A stretch of 48,579 bases of DNA from Saccharimonas sp963550135 (GCA_963550135.1 CAUVBP010000008.1:1-48579); one strand, 5' to 3'. Numbered from the stretch's first letter, positions 34,527 to 43,514 are shown. A program made the numbers and translations. The notes: generated by a model not told the origin, from the sequence alone.

Positions 34527-35644
34527 TGAAGCGTCCGCGCATTGCAATTGTTTGCGACTTCTTGACAGCGATGGGCGGTGCCGAGAATGTCGTGCTGGCC
34601 ATGCACGAAGCTTTCCCTGACGCGCCAATTTATACAGCCATATATAATCCCGACAAGGTTCCAGCCTTTACTAAACTTGATATTCGCACCTCGAAACTAC
34701 AAAAAATACCGCCGCGGCTGCGTAATTATTACAAACTTTTTCCGACGCTAGCAGTTAAAGCAATGCGCCAGCTTGATCTTAGCAAATTTGACATTATTCT
34801 GACTAGTTCATATCTGCACGGACATCAGGTTACCAAATCGCGCCCCGATCAAGTTATTATCAACTATTGCCATACGCCGCCGCGCTACTACTGGAGCCAC
34901 TACGACGAATACCGCCGCGATCCAGGCTACGGAAAGCTTAATCCATTTATTCGCCTGCTGATGCCGCTGCTGGTACCGCATCAGCGCCAGCTTGATCTGG
35001 AGGCTGCTAAACAAGTTGATGTCTTCATCGCTAACTCTACCGAGACGCAAAAACGCATAAAAAAATACTACGGCCGCAGCAGTACCGTAATTCATCCGCC
35101 AGTCGAAACTAGCCGCTTTACGCCTGCTCGCAAACGGGGCGACCACTACGTAACTATCGGCCGCCAGTTGCCGTATAAGCGCTACGATCTAGCCGTCGAA
35201 GCCGCTACCAAACTCAACAAAAAACTGATCGTTTTTGGCAACGGGCCAGCTCACGACCAGCTAGTCAAGCTTGCCGGCCCAACCGTCGAATTCCGCACCG
35301 ACCGCTTCGGCGATGCTAGCGATGCCGAATACGAGAAAGCTATCACCACTGCGCGCGGCTTTATTTATCCTGCCGAGGAGGATTTCGGTATTGTCAGCGT
35401 CGAAGCATTGGCAGCCGGTGCGCCGGTTATCGGTCTGGCGCGCGGCGGCACCACTGATATAGTTACTTCGCCCGATATTGGCACGCTATTTCAACATCAA
35501 ACCGTCGACGACATTGCAAAAGCCATCAAAATCACCGAACAAACCCGCTTTTATCCGAGCAAACTCGCCCGCACCGCTAAACGCTTCGACAAAGGCCTTT
35601 TCTTGACTAAGATTAGGAAAGTTGTACGAGATAATACGCCTTAA
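34526..35644 (+). CDS. GT4-family glycosyltransferase (GT-B fold)
   Basis: This 372-residue protein has the GT4 pattern: an N-terminal GGAENV loop (about 16-21), a hinge, then PYKRYDLAVEA (about 222) and the EX7E motif EEDFGIVSVE (about 285-294) with ALAAGAPVIG and GGTTD after it. It resembles WbaZ/RfbU mannosyltransferases, which add a hexose from a nucleotide sugar. Donor and acceptor are unknown. AGGAG precedes the ATG, which overlaps the previous stop codon by one base. Confidence 0.88.
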   Translation: MKRPRIAIVCDFLTAMGGAENVVLAMHEAFPDAPIYTAIYNPDKVPAFTKLDIRTSKLQKIPPRLRNYYKLFPTLAVKAMRQLDLSKFDIILTSSYLHGHQVTKSRPDQVIINYCHTPPRYYWSHYDEYRRDPGYGKLNPFIRLLMPLLVPHQRQLDLEAAKQVDVFIANSTETQKRIKKYYGRSSTVIHPPVETSRFTPARKRGDHYVTIGRQLPYKRYDLAVEAATKLNKKLIVFGNGPAHDQLVKLAGPTVEFRTDRFGDASDAEYEKAITTARGFIYPAEEDFGIVSVEALAAGAPVIGLARGGTTDIVTSPDIGTLFQHQTVDDIAKAIKITEQTRFYPSKLARTAKRFDKGLFLTKIRKVVRDNTP

Positions 35645-35665
35645 GCAATTGTTTATTTTTTCGGG

Positions 35666-35671
35666 TATACT
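35666..35671 (+). promoter_or_regulatory. -10 box of galE, leaderless
   Basis: TATACT, six bases, then ATG at 35678. No clear -35 box. Confidence 0.5.
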
Positions 35672-35677
35672 AGAGTT

Positions 35678-36694
35678 ATGAAAACAACTTTAGTCACTGG
35701 CGGCGCGGGTTATATTGGCAGCCACACGCTGATCGAGCTTATCAATAACAATTTTGAAGTGGTGGTAATCGATAACTTAGCCAATTCTAGTCGCGAGAGT
35801 TTGCGACGTGTCGAACAGATCACTGGGCACGAAATCCCTTTTATTGAAGCGGACGTACGCGACCAATCAGTACTTGATGATATTTTTACAACATACAGTA
35901 TAGATTCAGTAATTCATTTTGCTGGACTAAAGGCTGTCGGTGAATCAGTCGCCAAACCGCTAGAATATTACGATAATAACCTCGTCTCGACTCTAGCACT
36001 GCTTGAAGCGATGCGAAAATATAGCGTTAAGCAATTGGTCTTTTCAAGTTCAGCGACCGTTTACGGCAGTCCTAGCGAGCTGCCGCTGCGCGAAACTTCG
36101 ACAGTCGGCGTAGGCTTAACCAATCCTTATGGCAAGACTAAATACATGATCGAGCAAATCATACAAGACTACTGCGCGGCCGATCCAGCGTTTGAAGCAA
36201 CAATCTTGCGCTATTTCAACCCGATCGGCGCTCACGAATCAGGCCAAATCGGCGAAGATCCAAACGGCATTCCAAACAATTTATTGCCTTATGTCGCTCA
36301 AGTTGCTGTCGGCAAACTTCAAAGCGTCGGTGTTTTCGGAGACGATTACGACACGCCAGACGGCACAGGTGTGCGCGATTATATTCACGTCGTTGATCTA
36401 GCGCGCGGCCACGTCGCCGCTCTACAGCACATGAAAGCCGGGGCTAATGTCTATAATCTCGGCACCGGAAGCGGCACATCGGTGTTAGAAATCATCAAAG
36501 CATTTAGCAAAGCTTGCGGACGCGACTTGCCATATGAAATCAAACCGCGGCGAACTGGCGATATCGCCGCCTGTTATGCTGACTGCAGCAAAGCTGAGCG
36601 CGAACTAGGCTGGCGAGCCGAATTAAGTATTGAACAGGCTTGCGCTGATAGCTGGCGCTGGCAATCGCAGAATCCAAACGGTTTTTCTGAATAG
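35678..36694 (+). CDS. galE: UDP-glucose 4-epimerase
   Basis: This 338-residue extended short-chain dehydrogenase/reductase has GGAGYIGSHT near the N-terminus (NAD+ binding), HFAGLKAVGES, SSSATVYG and the catalytic YGKTK dyad. The RYFNPIGAHESG and GTGVRDYIHVVDLA segments are typical of GalE. It interconverts UDP-glucose and UDP-galactose, supplying galactose or, in bifunctional forms, GalNAc for the glycan. Confidence 0.95.
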   Translation: MKTTLVTGGAGYIGSHTLIELINNNFEVVVIDNLANSSRESLRRVEQITGHEIPFIEADVRDQSVLDDIFTTYSIDSVIHFAGLKAVGESVAKPLEYYDNNLVSTLALLEAMRKYSVKQLVFSSSATVYGSPSELPLRETSTVGVGLTNPYGKTKYMIEQIIQDYCAADPAFEATILRYFNPIGAHESGQIGEDPNGIPNNLLPYVAQVAVGKLQSVGVFGDDYDTPDGTGVRDYIHVVDLARGHVAALQHMKAGANVYNLGTGSGTSVLEIIKAFSKACGRDLPYEIKPRRTGDIAACYADCSKAERELGWRAELSIEQACADSWRWQSQNPNGFSE

Positions 36695-36757
36695 TGGCTG
36701 TGGCGCTTTATTTAACGACAAGCCAATAACAAATTGTTTCTTCTAATTCGCGTTTGT

Positions 36758-37189
36758 CTATTCTTTGCCTGTCGCTTGGTTGATTCGCGTCGACGAATCT
36801 GGCTTACCTTTACCAGCATCAAACCGCATCTGTATGTTGTACTTTTTACAAACATCTGCTTCGGGGATAGCCTTTTCGGTATCACGGTCGCCGCCGTTAG
36901 CGAAAATTAGCTCATCGCCTGGGTATTGGCCGGCAACCATCTCCAACGACTTAATTTGCGTTGGATCTTCGTCGATTGATAGAATAACCTGATCGACACC
37001 CTTTAGCGCCCGCATTAACCGCAATCGATTACTTTCATCCAGGATAATCTTGCCTTTTTTGAGTAGCTGCTGTTTATCATTATTAACAATTACAATCAGC
37101 TTGTCGCCCATAGCCGCTGCCGCCTCAATCATATCCAGATGTCCGCCGTGTAGCGGATTGAAATAGCCGCTAACAATTACTATTTTCAT
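36758..37189 (-). CDS. Cytidylyltransferase-like nucleotidyltransferase
   Basis: This 143-residue protein has the nucleotidyltransferase HxGH motif as NPLHGGHLDMI and a Rossmann-like core (VSGYFNPLHGGH, DKLIVIVNND). Its length suits glycerol-3-phosphate cytidylyltransferase or the RfaE C-terminal (ADP-heptose) domain. It would activate a sugar or alditol phosphate, but its specificity is not visible. It lies on the opposite strand to galE and rfbB. GGAGGATT precedes the ATG at 37189. Confidence 0.8.
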   Translation of the reverse strand: MKIVIVSGYFNPLHGGHLDMIEAAAAMGDKLIVIVNNDKQQLLKKGKIILDESNRLRLMRALKGVDQVILSIDEDPTQIKSLEMVAGQYPGDELIFANGGDRDTEKAIPEADVCKKYNIQMRFDAGKGKPDSSTRINQATGKE

Positions 37190-37211
37190 AATCCTCCTCT
37201 GTCGATTACTT

Positions 37212-37217
37212 ATTATA
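37212..37217 (-). promoter_or_regulatory. -10 box of the cytidylyltransferase gene
   Basis: TATAAT on the minus strand, about 22 bases before the ATG; the leader carries AGGAGG. Divergent from the rfbB promoter. Confidence 0.5.
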
Positions 37218-37219
37218 CC

Positions 37220-37228
37220 TGATATACT
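37220..37228 (+). promoter_or_regulatory. Extended -10 of rfbB, leaderless
   Basis: TGA plus TATACT (37223-37228), then six bases and the ATG at 37235. Confidence 0.6.
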
Positions 37229-37234
37229 ATAGTT

Positions 37235-38248
37235 ATGACAAAGATGCTAGTCACGGGAGGCGCGGGATTCATTGGCTCGAATTTTGTGCATTATACCGTC
37301 AAACACAAGCCAGAATACGACATCACTGTTATCGACAAGCTTACTTATGCGGGCAATCGCGCCAACTTGGAGCCAGTAGCTAGCCAAATTAATTTTGTCG
37401 AAGGCGACATTTGCGATGCCGAGTTGATGGATAAATTGGTGGCTGAAACTGACATTGTAGTGCATTTTGCCGCTGAAAGCCACAACGACAATTCTCTGCG
37501 CAATCCCTGGCCGTTTGTCGAGACCAACGTGGTCGGCACCTACACCATTCTTGAGGCTATCCGCAAGCACAACAAACGCTTACATCACATCTCGACTGAT
37601 GAAGTGTTTGGCGATCTAGAACTCGACGATCCAAACCGCTTCACCGAAGACACGCCGTACAATCCATCCAGTCCCTATTCCAGCACCAAAGCTTCCAGCG
37701 ACATGTTAGTACGCGCCTGGATTCGCAGCTTCGGCATTAAAGCGACAATTTCCAATTGCTCCAATAATTACGGCCCATACCAGCACATCGAAAAGTTTAT
37801 TCCACGCCAAATCACCAATATTTTGAGCGATATCAAACCAAAACTGTATGGTACTGGCGAGCAAGTCCGCGACTGGATTCACGTTGATGACCACAACTCG
37901 GCAGTTCACCTCATCTTGGAAAAAGGTAAGCTGGGTGAAACCTACATCATCGGCGCCGACAACGACCACGTCAATAACAAGATGGTGATTGAGCTGATTT
38001 GCGAGCTGATGGGCAAAGGCAAAGATTGGTATGAACATGTCAATGACCGCCCTGGCCACGACATGCGCTACGCCATGGACTCCAGTAAATTGCGCCGCGA
38101 GCTGGGCTGGCAGCCTGAATACACCGACAATCAAACGGGTATGCGCGACGGGCTGCTACAAACCATTGAATGGTACCGCGAACACGAAGACTGGTGGAAA
38201 GCCCAAAAAGAAGCGGTTGAAGCAGCCTACGCAAAACAGGGACAATAA
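37235..38248 (+). CDS. rfbB: dTDP-glucose 4,6-dehydratase
   Basis: This 337-residue protein is RmlB. It has the NAD+-binding GGAGFIGSNF, the diagnostic TDE of HISTDEVFGDL and the catalytic YSSTK. NCSNNYGPYQHIEKFIPR lies in the middle. It converts dTDP-glucose to dTDP-4-keto-6-deoxyglucose, the second step in dTDP-L-rhamnose synthesis. It heads an operon with a NUDIX gene, rfbC and rfbD. Confidence 0.96.
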   Translation: MTKMLVTGGAGFIGSNFVHYTVKHKPEYDITVIDKLTYAGNRANLEPVASQINFVEGDICDAELMDKLVAETDIVVHFAAESHNDNSLRNPWPFVETNVVGTYTILEAIRKHNKRLHHISTDEVFGDLELDDPNRFTEDTPYNPSSPYSSTKASSDMLVRAWIRSFGIKATISNCSNNYGPYQHIEKFIPRQITNILSDIKPKLYGTGEQVRDWIHVDDHNSAVHLILEKGKLGETYIIGADNDHVNNKMVIELICELMGKGKDWYEHVNDRPGHDMRYAMDSSKLRRELGWQPEYTDNQTGMRDGLLQTIEWYREHEDWWKAQKEAVEAAYAKQGQ

Positions 38249-38250
38249 TC

Positions 38251-38799
38251 GTGAACGAAGCGCCGTCAAAAACTCAGGTTAGCAGCAAGATTGTGTACCA
38301 AAACCCATGGATTACCGTCCGCGAAGACCAAACACGCGACCTCGCGGGCAATTTGGGAGTATATAGTTACATGGAATCGCGCGACTCGTGCATGGTTGTG
38401 GCAGTTGACGACAAAGAGCGAATCTATTTTGTCAGAGGATTTCGTTATCCATCGCAGAGTTTTGGCTGGGAATTACCTGGCGGTGGAGGCGATAATGAAG
38501 ATCTGCTAGAAGCCTCAAAGCGCGAACTCGAGGAGGAAACCGGCATCATCGCTCAATCTTGGCAAAAACTAGGTGAAGCGTATGTCTGCAATGGCCTACT
38601 GACGGAGAAAATGGCTGTTTGCCTGGCCCGAAAACTAAGCTTCACTGGTCAGCGCGAACAAAGTGATGAAGTGTTTAGTGATATGCGATTTTTCACACTT
38701 AATGAAATAGACGATTTGATTCGAAACGGCGAAATTAATGATTGCCAAACCCTGGCAGGACTACACTATTATCAACTATGGCGAAAGGACAATCTATGA
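38251..38799 (+). CDS. NUDIX hydrolase inside the rhamnose operon
   Basis: This 182-residue protein has a complete Nudix box (GGGGDNEDLLEASKREL followed by EEETGI, about residues 76-98). It resembles ADP-ribose/nucleotide-sugar pyrophosphatases of about 180 residues. It begins with GTG at 38251, two bases after the rfbB stop codon, and overlaps rfbC by ATGA, so it is part of this operon. It might control dTDP-sugar levels by hydrolysis, but ADP-ribose cleanup is an equal guess. Confidence 0.88.
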   Translation: MNEAPSKTQVSSKIVYQNPWITVREDQTRDLAGNLGVYSYMESRDSCMVVAVDDKERIYFVRGFRYPSQSFGWELPGGGGDNEDLLEASKRELEEETGIIAQSWQKLGEAYVCNGLLTEKMAVCLARKLSFTGQREQSDEVFSDMRFFTLNEIDDLIRNGEINDCQTLAGLHYYQLWRKDNL

Positions 38800-39365
38800 G
38801 CTTCGATCCAAACGACTACAATGAACTAACCGTCACCGAATCCCCAATACCTGGGTTATTTGTAGTAAAACTACCCGTCCACGGCGACAACCGCGGTTGG
38901 TTCAAAGAAAATTACCAAAAGGAAAAAATGGAAACACTAGGTTTACCGTCATTTACCATCGTGCAAAACAACATCAGCTTCAACGACAAAGCCGGTGCCA
39001 CTCGGGGCTTACACGCCGAGCCGTGGAATAAGTTCATCTCCACCGCCAACGGCCGCGTATTTGGTGCATGGTGTGATTTGCGTAAAGGCGACAGCTTCGG
39101 TCGAGTTTTCACACACGAAATCAATCCTGGCACGGCAATCTTCGCACCCAAAGGTGTCGCTAATGGCTATCAGGCGCTTGATGACAACATTGCCTACACC
39201 TACCTGGTTGACGCTCATTGGTCGCCAGACGCCAAATACACCTTTGTCAATCTGTTTGATCCAGCACTCGGCATCGACTGGCCAATTAGCAAAGAGCAAG
39301 CGATTATTTCCGAAAAAGACGCCGCTCACCCGCTGCTTGCAAACGTAATCCCGATGGAGGTTTAA
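38796..39365 (+). CDS. rfbC: dTDP-4-dehydrorhamnose 3,5-epimerase-like cupin
   Basis: This 189-residue RmlC-type protein has the HGDNRGWFKE start, then GATRGLHAEPWNKF with the His of the usual RGLH motif, and PGTAIFAPKGVANGYQAL in the cupin core. The sequence after RGLH differs from the usual RGLHyQ. It would invert the 4-keto sugar at C3 and C5. The ATG at 38796, with AAAGGA upstream, overlaps the NUDIX stop codon. Confidence 0.85.
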   Translation: MSFDPNDYNELTVTESPIPGLFVVKLPVHGDNRGWFKENYQKEKMETLGLPSFTIVQNNISFNDKAGATRGLHAEPWNKFISTANGRVFGAWCDLRKGDSFGRVFTHEINPGTAIFAPKGVANGYQALDDNIAYTYLVDAHWSPDAKYTFVNLFDPALGIDWPISKEQAIISEKDAAHPLLANVIPMEV

Positions 39366-40207
39366 TGGACGACAAGACAGTAGTTATCACTGGCGCTAAC
39401 GGGCAAGTCGGCCGAGCACTACAAAAAGTTTACCCTCAGGCACTAGCCCTGGATCGCGAACAACTCGATATCACTAACCAAAAGGCAATCAATGAGTTTA
39501 ACTGGGATAATGTCAAAGTAATTATTAACGCTGCCGCCTGGACCGACGTTGATGGTGCAGAGAATCCCAGCAATTATGACCTAGTTAAAACAGTTAACGT
39601 CGACGCGACCCGCTACTTGGCAACAGCCGCTAGCCAGCACGACTTGACTTTTGTAACGTTCTCGTCTGACTACGTTTTCGACGGTTCCCAGCCAATCCAC
39701 AACGAAGACGAAACTTTTTCACCGCTCAACATTTATGGCAAAACTAAAGCTGGTGGCGACCTAGCGGCCGCCACCACAATCAAACATTACATCATTCGCA
39801 CATCCTGGGTAATCGGCGACGGCAGAAACTTTGTTAACATCATGCAAGATCTAGCAGCACGAGGCGTCAGACCCTCAGTCGTCAACGACCAGATTGGGCG
39901 CCTAACTTTTACCGATACTTTGGCGCGTGGTATTAAACATTTATTAGAAATAGGCGCACCATACGGCACGTATAATCTGACCAATGAAGGTCAACCGGCT
40001 AGCTGGGCAGACATTGCCAAAATCGTCTTTGAAAAATCAGGCAAATCACCTTCAGACGTACAGCCAGTTTCTACTGCTGAATATTTCACTGATAAACCAA
40101 ACACTGCCAAGCGGCCACTGCAAAGCACCCTAGATCTAACGAAAATTGAAAAAACTGGATTCATACCAGAAGATTGGCGCGATAAATTAGACAAGCTGCT
40201 TGATTAA
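39365..40207 (+). CDS. rfbD: dTDP-4-dehydrorhamnose reductase
   Basis: This 280-residue RmlD-family reductase has the NAD(P)-binding TGANGQVG, a SSDYVFDG segment and YGKTK with the catalytic Tyr and Lys. RTSWVIGDGRNFVNIM and DQIGRLT follow. It reduces dTDP-6-deoxy-L-lyxo-4-hexulose to dTDP-L-rhamnose, the last step of the pathway. It is coupled to rfbC by TAATG. Confidence 0.93.
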   Translation: MDDKTVVITGANGQVGRALQKVYPQALALDREQLDITNQKAINEFNWDNVKVIINAAAWTDVDGAENPSNYDLVKTVNVDATRYLATAASQHDLTFVTFSSDYVFDGSQPIHNEDETFSPLNIYGKTKAGGDLAAATTIKHYIIRTSWVIGDGRNFVNIMQDLAARGVRPSVVNDQIGRLTFTDTLARGIKHLLEIGAPYGTYNLTNEGQPASWADIAKIVFEKSGKSPSDVQPVSTAEYFTDKPNTAKRPLQSTLDLTKIEKTGFIPEDWRDKLDKLLD

Positions 40208-40212
40208 ATTAT

Positions 40213-41517
40213 CTACTTTGCTTGTTGAATGCTAGCGTTAATTTCTTTATTACTTATGCTATCTTTGCCCCAGTAAGCTTTGTCTGCTAGTTCACCGACT
40301 TTAGCTGGATTCCTAGTGCCCATCTGGTTCGGCAACCAATTTCTAGTGAGCTTAAGCGACCGCTCTTCACGTTCCATTGATCTTCGTAGGGTTTCCTCAT
40401 CCAAATCCGTCCTACTCTCAACAAATACCAGCTTAAAGTTGTCTGGCATCAGATAATCAGCCAGCCACATCACCCGCGGCATGTGTGCAATGTCAGCTAC
40501 AATAACTACTGTCATTTCAGTGCCTGCCAACAGTTCCATTTTCTGCTCTGTACTCATTAGACCGACTTCATCAGCGTCATAGCCCTCTTTAATCAACTGT
40601 TTAGATAAAATTATCGGGATGCTATTAGTAAAGTTCGTAACCGTATCAACCGAGTCGGGTTCCTCATCTGTGAACTCATCCAGTTTTCCAACTACTTCAT
40701 TAATTTCTTTTTCACTCTTACCTTCACTTCGTAACTTTTCAGCGACGTTCTGCAACATCTGCTCTTTCATTAGCGTTGAAGTACTAATGCGCGGATATTT
40801 CTCGTATTCATCCAGTAGTGCGTTGGTCAACTCAGATGAGCTGGCGGTGTCTGGATCAATATTACGAGCCTCGTATATTCGCCGAAGCGCCCGCACACAA
40901 ACCTGCATATCCTGCATTGTTGGGTCAGCGTCAACTTCATGCATCAAATCTTTCAGGTCACCTTGTCTCTTATCTACCAATTGGCGTATTTTGGTATAGG
41001 GTGTATGAATCACATCCTCATAGTTAAGCCCGGCGCTCTCAGCCAAAATTGGCATCGCTGTCGCCATAGCAATCGTCTTATTATTCATCCTACCAGTGTG
41101 AACAACTTGTACATCTGTATTGCCCGTTTCAATCGCCTGCAAATATAAATCACCAACCATCTCAGTGTTTGCCAACGACTCTGGCGGTAGTTTGACATTC
41201 CTGTCTGGGTGTCCAATCTCTGCTTCAACAACCTCTTCACCGCGAGCAATATTAACAATAACATCAGCCGCAGACACAGCTCCAGCAACCTCTGGACTAT
41301 TATAATCTGTAAAGGTAATTCCAGGGCAGTCCCGCTGTAGCTGTTCGGAAAAACCGCGATACGGTACATAAACAATTGAGCGGCCCCTCGGCTCTCTTTC
41401 AGGATGATCCGGGTCGGTAAATAAATTGCCCGATACTCTGGTTAGATAGCTTTCATAAGCATCTTGTGTATCCTGAGTTTTAACCTCAGGTTTAGAAATT
41501 TTCTCTATATTTGCTAT
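40213..41517 (-). CDS. Unknown protein whose only start at the expected position is ATA
   Basis: I do not recognise this protein. The first canonical start codon in frame is GTG at 41277 (354 residues), but the frame stays open for 80 more codons upstream. That upstream part has the look of protein, not noise: RSIVYVPYRGFSEQ and GITFTDYNSPEVAGAV read as Rossmann-like strands and helices continuing into AADVIVNIARGEE. No ATG, GTG or TTG occurs in that stretch. A promoter on the minus strand is followed by six bases and ATA at 41517, the same geometry as the leaderless genes. A full-length product would be about 434 residues, with the helical C-terminal half (from about 200) charged and probably cytoplasmic. 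Confidence 0.6.
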   Translation of the reverse strand: MANIEKISKPEVKTQDTQDAYESYLTRVSGNLFTDPDHPEREPRGRSIVYVPYRGFSEQLQRDCPGITFTDYNSPEVAGAVSAADVIVNIARGEEVVEAEIGHPDRNVKLPPESLANTEMVGDLYLQAIETGNTDVQVVHTGRMNNKTIAMATAMPILAESAGLNYEDVIHTPYTKIRQLVDKRQGDLKDLMHEVDADPTMQDMQVCVRALRRIYEARNIDPDTASSSELTNALLDEYEKYPRISTSTLMKEQMLQNVAEKLRSEGKSEKEINEVVGKLDEFTDEEPDSVDTVTNFTNSIPIILSKQLIKEGYDADEVGLMSTEQKMELLAGTEMTVVIVADIAHMPRVMWLADYLMPDNFKLVFVESRTDLDEETLRRSMEREERSLKLTRNWLPNQMGTRNPAKVGELADKAYWGKDSISNKEINASIQQAK

Positions 41518-41523
41518 TCTATT

Positions 41524-41552
41524 GTTTTAACTTACTTTTGTACTTTTGTCAA
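41524..41552 (-). promoter_or_regulatory. Promoter of the unknown gene before an ATA start
   Basis: TTGACA (41552-41547), a 17-base spacer and TAAAAC (41529-41524), then six bases (41523-41518) and ATA at 41517. The -35 box is perfect consensus. Confidence 0.6.
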
Positions 41553-41566
41553 TTAGCTAATCTGTT

Positions 41567-41575
41567 TGCTATACT
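41567..41575 (+). promoter_or_regulatory. Extended -10 promoter of rfbA
   Basis: TGC plus TATACT (41570-41575), followed by a leader of about 16 bases that includes AGGAGG before the ATG at 41599. Unlike most first genes here, this one has a real leader. Confidence 0.65.
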
Positions 41576-41598
41576 TATATCATAAAAGCAGGAGGTTT

Positions 41599-42453
41599 AT
41601 GAAAGGAATAATTCTAGCGGGTGGATCGGGGACGCGGCTGTGGCCGATTACCAAGGCTATTAGCAAGCAGCTAATGCCAATTTATGATAAGCCGATGATT
41701 TATTATCCGCTGACCACGCTGATGCAGGCAGGAATTCGCGATATTTTGATAATCACCACACCAGACGACCAAGCTGGATTTCAACGACTCCTTGGTGACG
41801 GTTCACAGTGGGGTATCAACCTAGAATATGCTGTTCAGCCTAAACCAGAAGGCCTAGCCCAGGCTTTTATCATTGGTGAAGAATTTATTGGCGACGACAA
41901 AGTAGCGTTAGTACTCGGTGATAACATTTTTTATGGTGCAGCTCTTGATGATTCGCTACGCGCCTGCACCGACCCAGATGGCGGCATTGTTTTCGCTTAT
42001 AAAGTATCTGACCCAGAGCGTTACGGCGTTGTCGAATTCGATGATCAAAATCAAGCAGTCTCGATTGAAGAAAAACCCGTCCAGCCAAAATCTAATTTCG
42101 CAGTTGTCGGCATATATTTCTATGACAATGATGTTATCGAGATCGCTAAAAAGGTTCAGCCAAGCGCCCGCGGCGAGCTAGAAATTACCTCAATTAACGC
42201 CGAATACTTACGCCGCAGCAAACTCAAAGTTCAGACGCTTGATAACGGCGATGTTTGGCTAGACACCGGCACCATCAACAGCTTAACTGATGCCGAAGAC
42301 TTTGTTCGTGTCGTCCAAACGCGTACCGGCCAAATTGTCGGCAGTCCAGAAAAAACTGCTTTCCAAAACGGCTGGATTAACCGCCAGCAACTTGACGAGA
42401 TCGCTGCCACACTCAAGAAATCAGGCTACGGAGAATACTTGAACGTATTGTAA
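41599..42453 (+). CDS. rfbA: Glucose-1-phosphate thymidylyltransferase
   Basis: This 284-residue RmlA has the nucleotide-binding GGSGTRLWP loop near its start, KAISKQLMPIYDKPMIYYPL, QPKPEGLAQAF and LGDNIFYG. It makes dTDP-glucose from dTTP and glucose-1-phosphate, the first step of dTDP-rhamnose synthesis. The start is the ATG at 41599 with AGGAGG upstream; the in-frame TTG upstream at 41566 overlaps the -10 box and is rejected. Its separation from rfbB, rfbC and rfbD, with an unknown gene between, is unusual. Confidence 0.95.
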   Translation: MKGIILAGGSGTRLWPITKAISKQLMPIYDKPMIYYPLTTLMQAGIRDILIITTPDDQAGFQRLLGDGSQWGINLEYAVQPKPEGLAQAFIIGEEFIGDDKVALVLGDNIFYGAALDDSLRACTDPDGGIVFAYKVSDPERYGVVEFDDQNQAVSIEEKPVQPKSNFAVVGIYFYDNDVIEIAKKVQPSARGELEITSINAEYLRRSKLKVQTLDNGDVWLDTGTINSLTDAEDFVRVVQTRTGQIVGSPEKTAFQNGWINRQQLDEIAATLKKSGYGEYLNVL

Positions 42454-42459
42454 TTACCG

Positions 42460-43164
42460 ATGAAAAAAGTTTGTGTCATCATACCTGCCTACAACGAATC
42501 TAGCGTCATTAAAGATGTTATTAAAAAAGCCAAAAAAGTTTTCTCAAAAGCCAAAAAAGACTACTCGATTGATATAGTGCTCGTCAACGACGGATCAAAA
42601 GACAATACGCTCGAACAAGCGCAAAAAGGCGGCGCAATTGTCATTGATCATATCTTGAATTCTGGAGCTGGCGGCGCCACCTTGACTGGGCTTGCCTACG
42701 CGCGGCAAAACGGCTATGATATTGCCGCCACTATGGATGCTGATGGTCAGCACGATCCAGAAGATGTCTTGGCGGGCATTCGACAGAACGACAACTCTGA
42801 CGCAGATTTACTCATTGGCAGCCGACTCATTAATAGCGAAGGCATGTCTAGGACTAAGGTTTTGGGAAATAAAGGCTTAAGTTTCATCACTTATGCCCTG
42901 TTTGGTATTAATGTTACTGATTCACAATCTGGTCTGCGGGTTTACTCGCGAAGGGCAATTGATAACCTTGATTGGAAATCAACCGGCTATGAGTTTTGCT
43001 CAGAGATGATTTGGCGCGCCAAACAAGCAGGCATGGTTATTTCCGAATACCCAATTAAAGCAATTTACACCGACTATTCCCGCGCCAAAGGTCAAAACAA
43101 CTGGAATGCCATCAATATCGTCAAACGACTATTTAAGCAACGCTTAACGGAGTTATTCGAATGA
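42460..43164 (+). CDS. GT2 glycosyltransferase, dolichol-phosphate-mannose synthase-like
   Basis: This 234-residue GT2 enzyme has IIPAYNESSVI, VLVNDGSKDNT and the metal-binding DADGQHDPED. YSRRAID and EFCSEMIW follow. Short GT2 enzymes of this kind load a sugar onto a polyprenyl phosphate carrier. It starts six bases after rfbA and overlaps the next gene by ATGA. Confidence 0.9.
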   Translation: MKKVCVIIPAYNESSVIKDVIKKAKKVFSKAKKDYSIDIVLVNDGSKDNTLEQAQKGGAIVIDHILNSGAGGATLTGLAYARQNGYDIAATMDADGQHDPEDVLAGIRQNDNSDADLLIGSRLINSEGMSRTKVLGNKGLSFITYALFGINVTDSQSGLRVYSRRAIDNLDWKSTGYEFCSEMIWRAKQAGMVISEYPIKAIYTDYSRAKGQNNWNAINIVKRLFKQRLTELFE

Positions 43165-43514
43165 GATATCTTATCCTCGTACTACTCAATGTGCCGATTA
43201 TTTTAGCAGCATTGATCAATATCATCACTCAGTACAAACTGCGCAAAGTTAGCGTAACGCGCTTTCGCCATCAATTAATTATCTGGATGGTTATCATGGT
43301 TGTACTGATTGGGTCATTTCCTTTGTATAATATTTCGATTGGCCATCCGCCGCTGGATTCGTCAGAACTAAGCCTATTTGATATTTTGCAAACTACAGCG
43401 ATTATTTTGCTATTCTACATCGCCAACAACCAGCGCCAGCGTATCGACCAAAACGAGCGAAGACTGCGCGATTTGCATCAAGAATTATCAATCAGGCTGT
43501 CGAATGAAAAATAG
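43161..43514 (+). CDS. Small membrane protein, DUF2304-like
   Basis: This 117-residue protein has about three hydrophobic segments (4-24, 38-56 and 72-90) and a basic, helical C-terminal tail (NNQRQRIDQNERRLRDLHQE). It looks like the DUF2304 proteins often found directly after dolichol-phosphate-mannose synthase-type GT2 genes, which may be flippase-like partners. The assignment is by size, topology and neighbourhood. Confidence 0.65.
   Translation: MRYLILVLLNVPIILAALINIITQYKLRKVSVTRFRHQLIIWMVIMVVLIGSFPLYNISIGHPPLDSSELSLFDILQTTAIILLFYIANNQRQRIDQNERRLRDLHQELSIRLSNEK

Noticed and set aside
37706..38134. 142-codon minus-strand frame opposite rfbB
   Set aside because: It is the complement of the rfbB C-terminal part and has no start signals.
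41566..41598. Upstream TTG start for rfbA
   Set aside because: It overlaps the -10 box; the ATG at 41599 has a perfect AGGAGG and matches the RmlA N-terminus.
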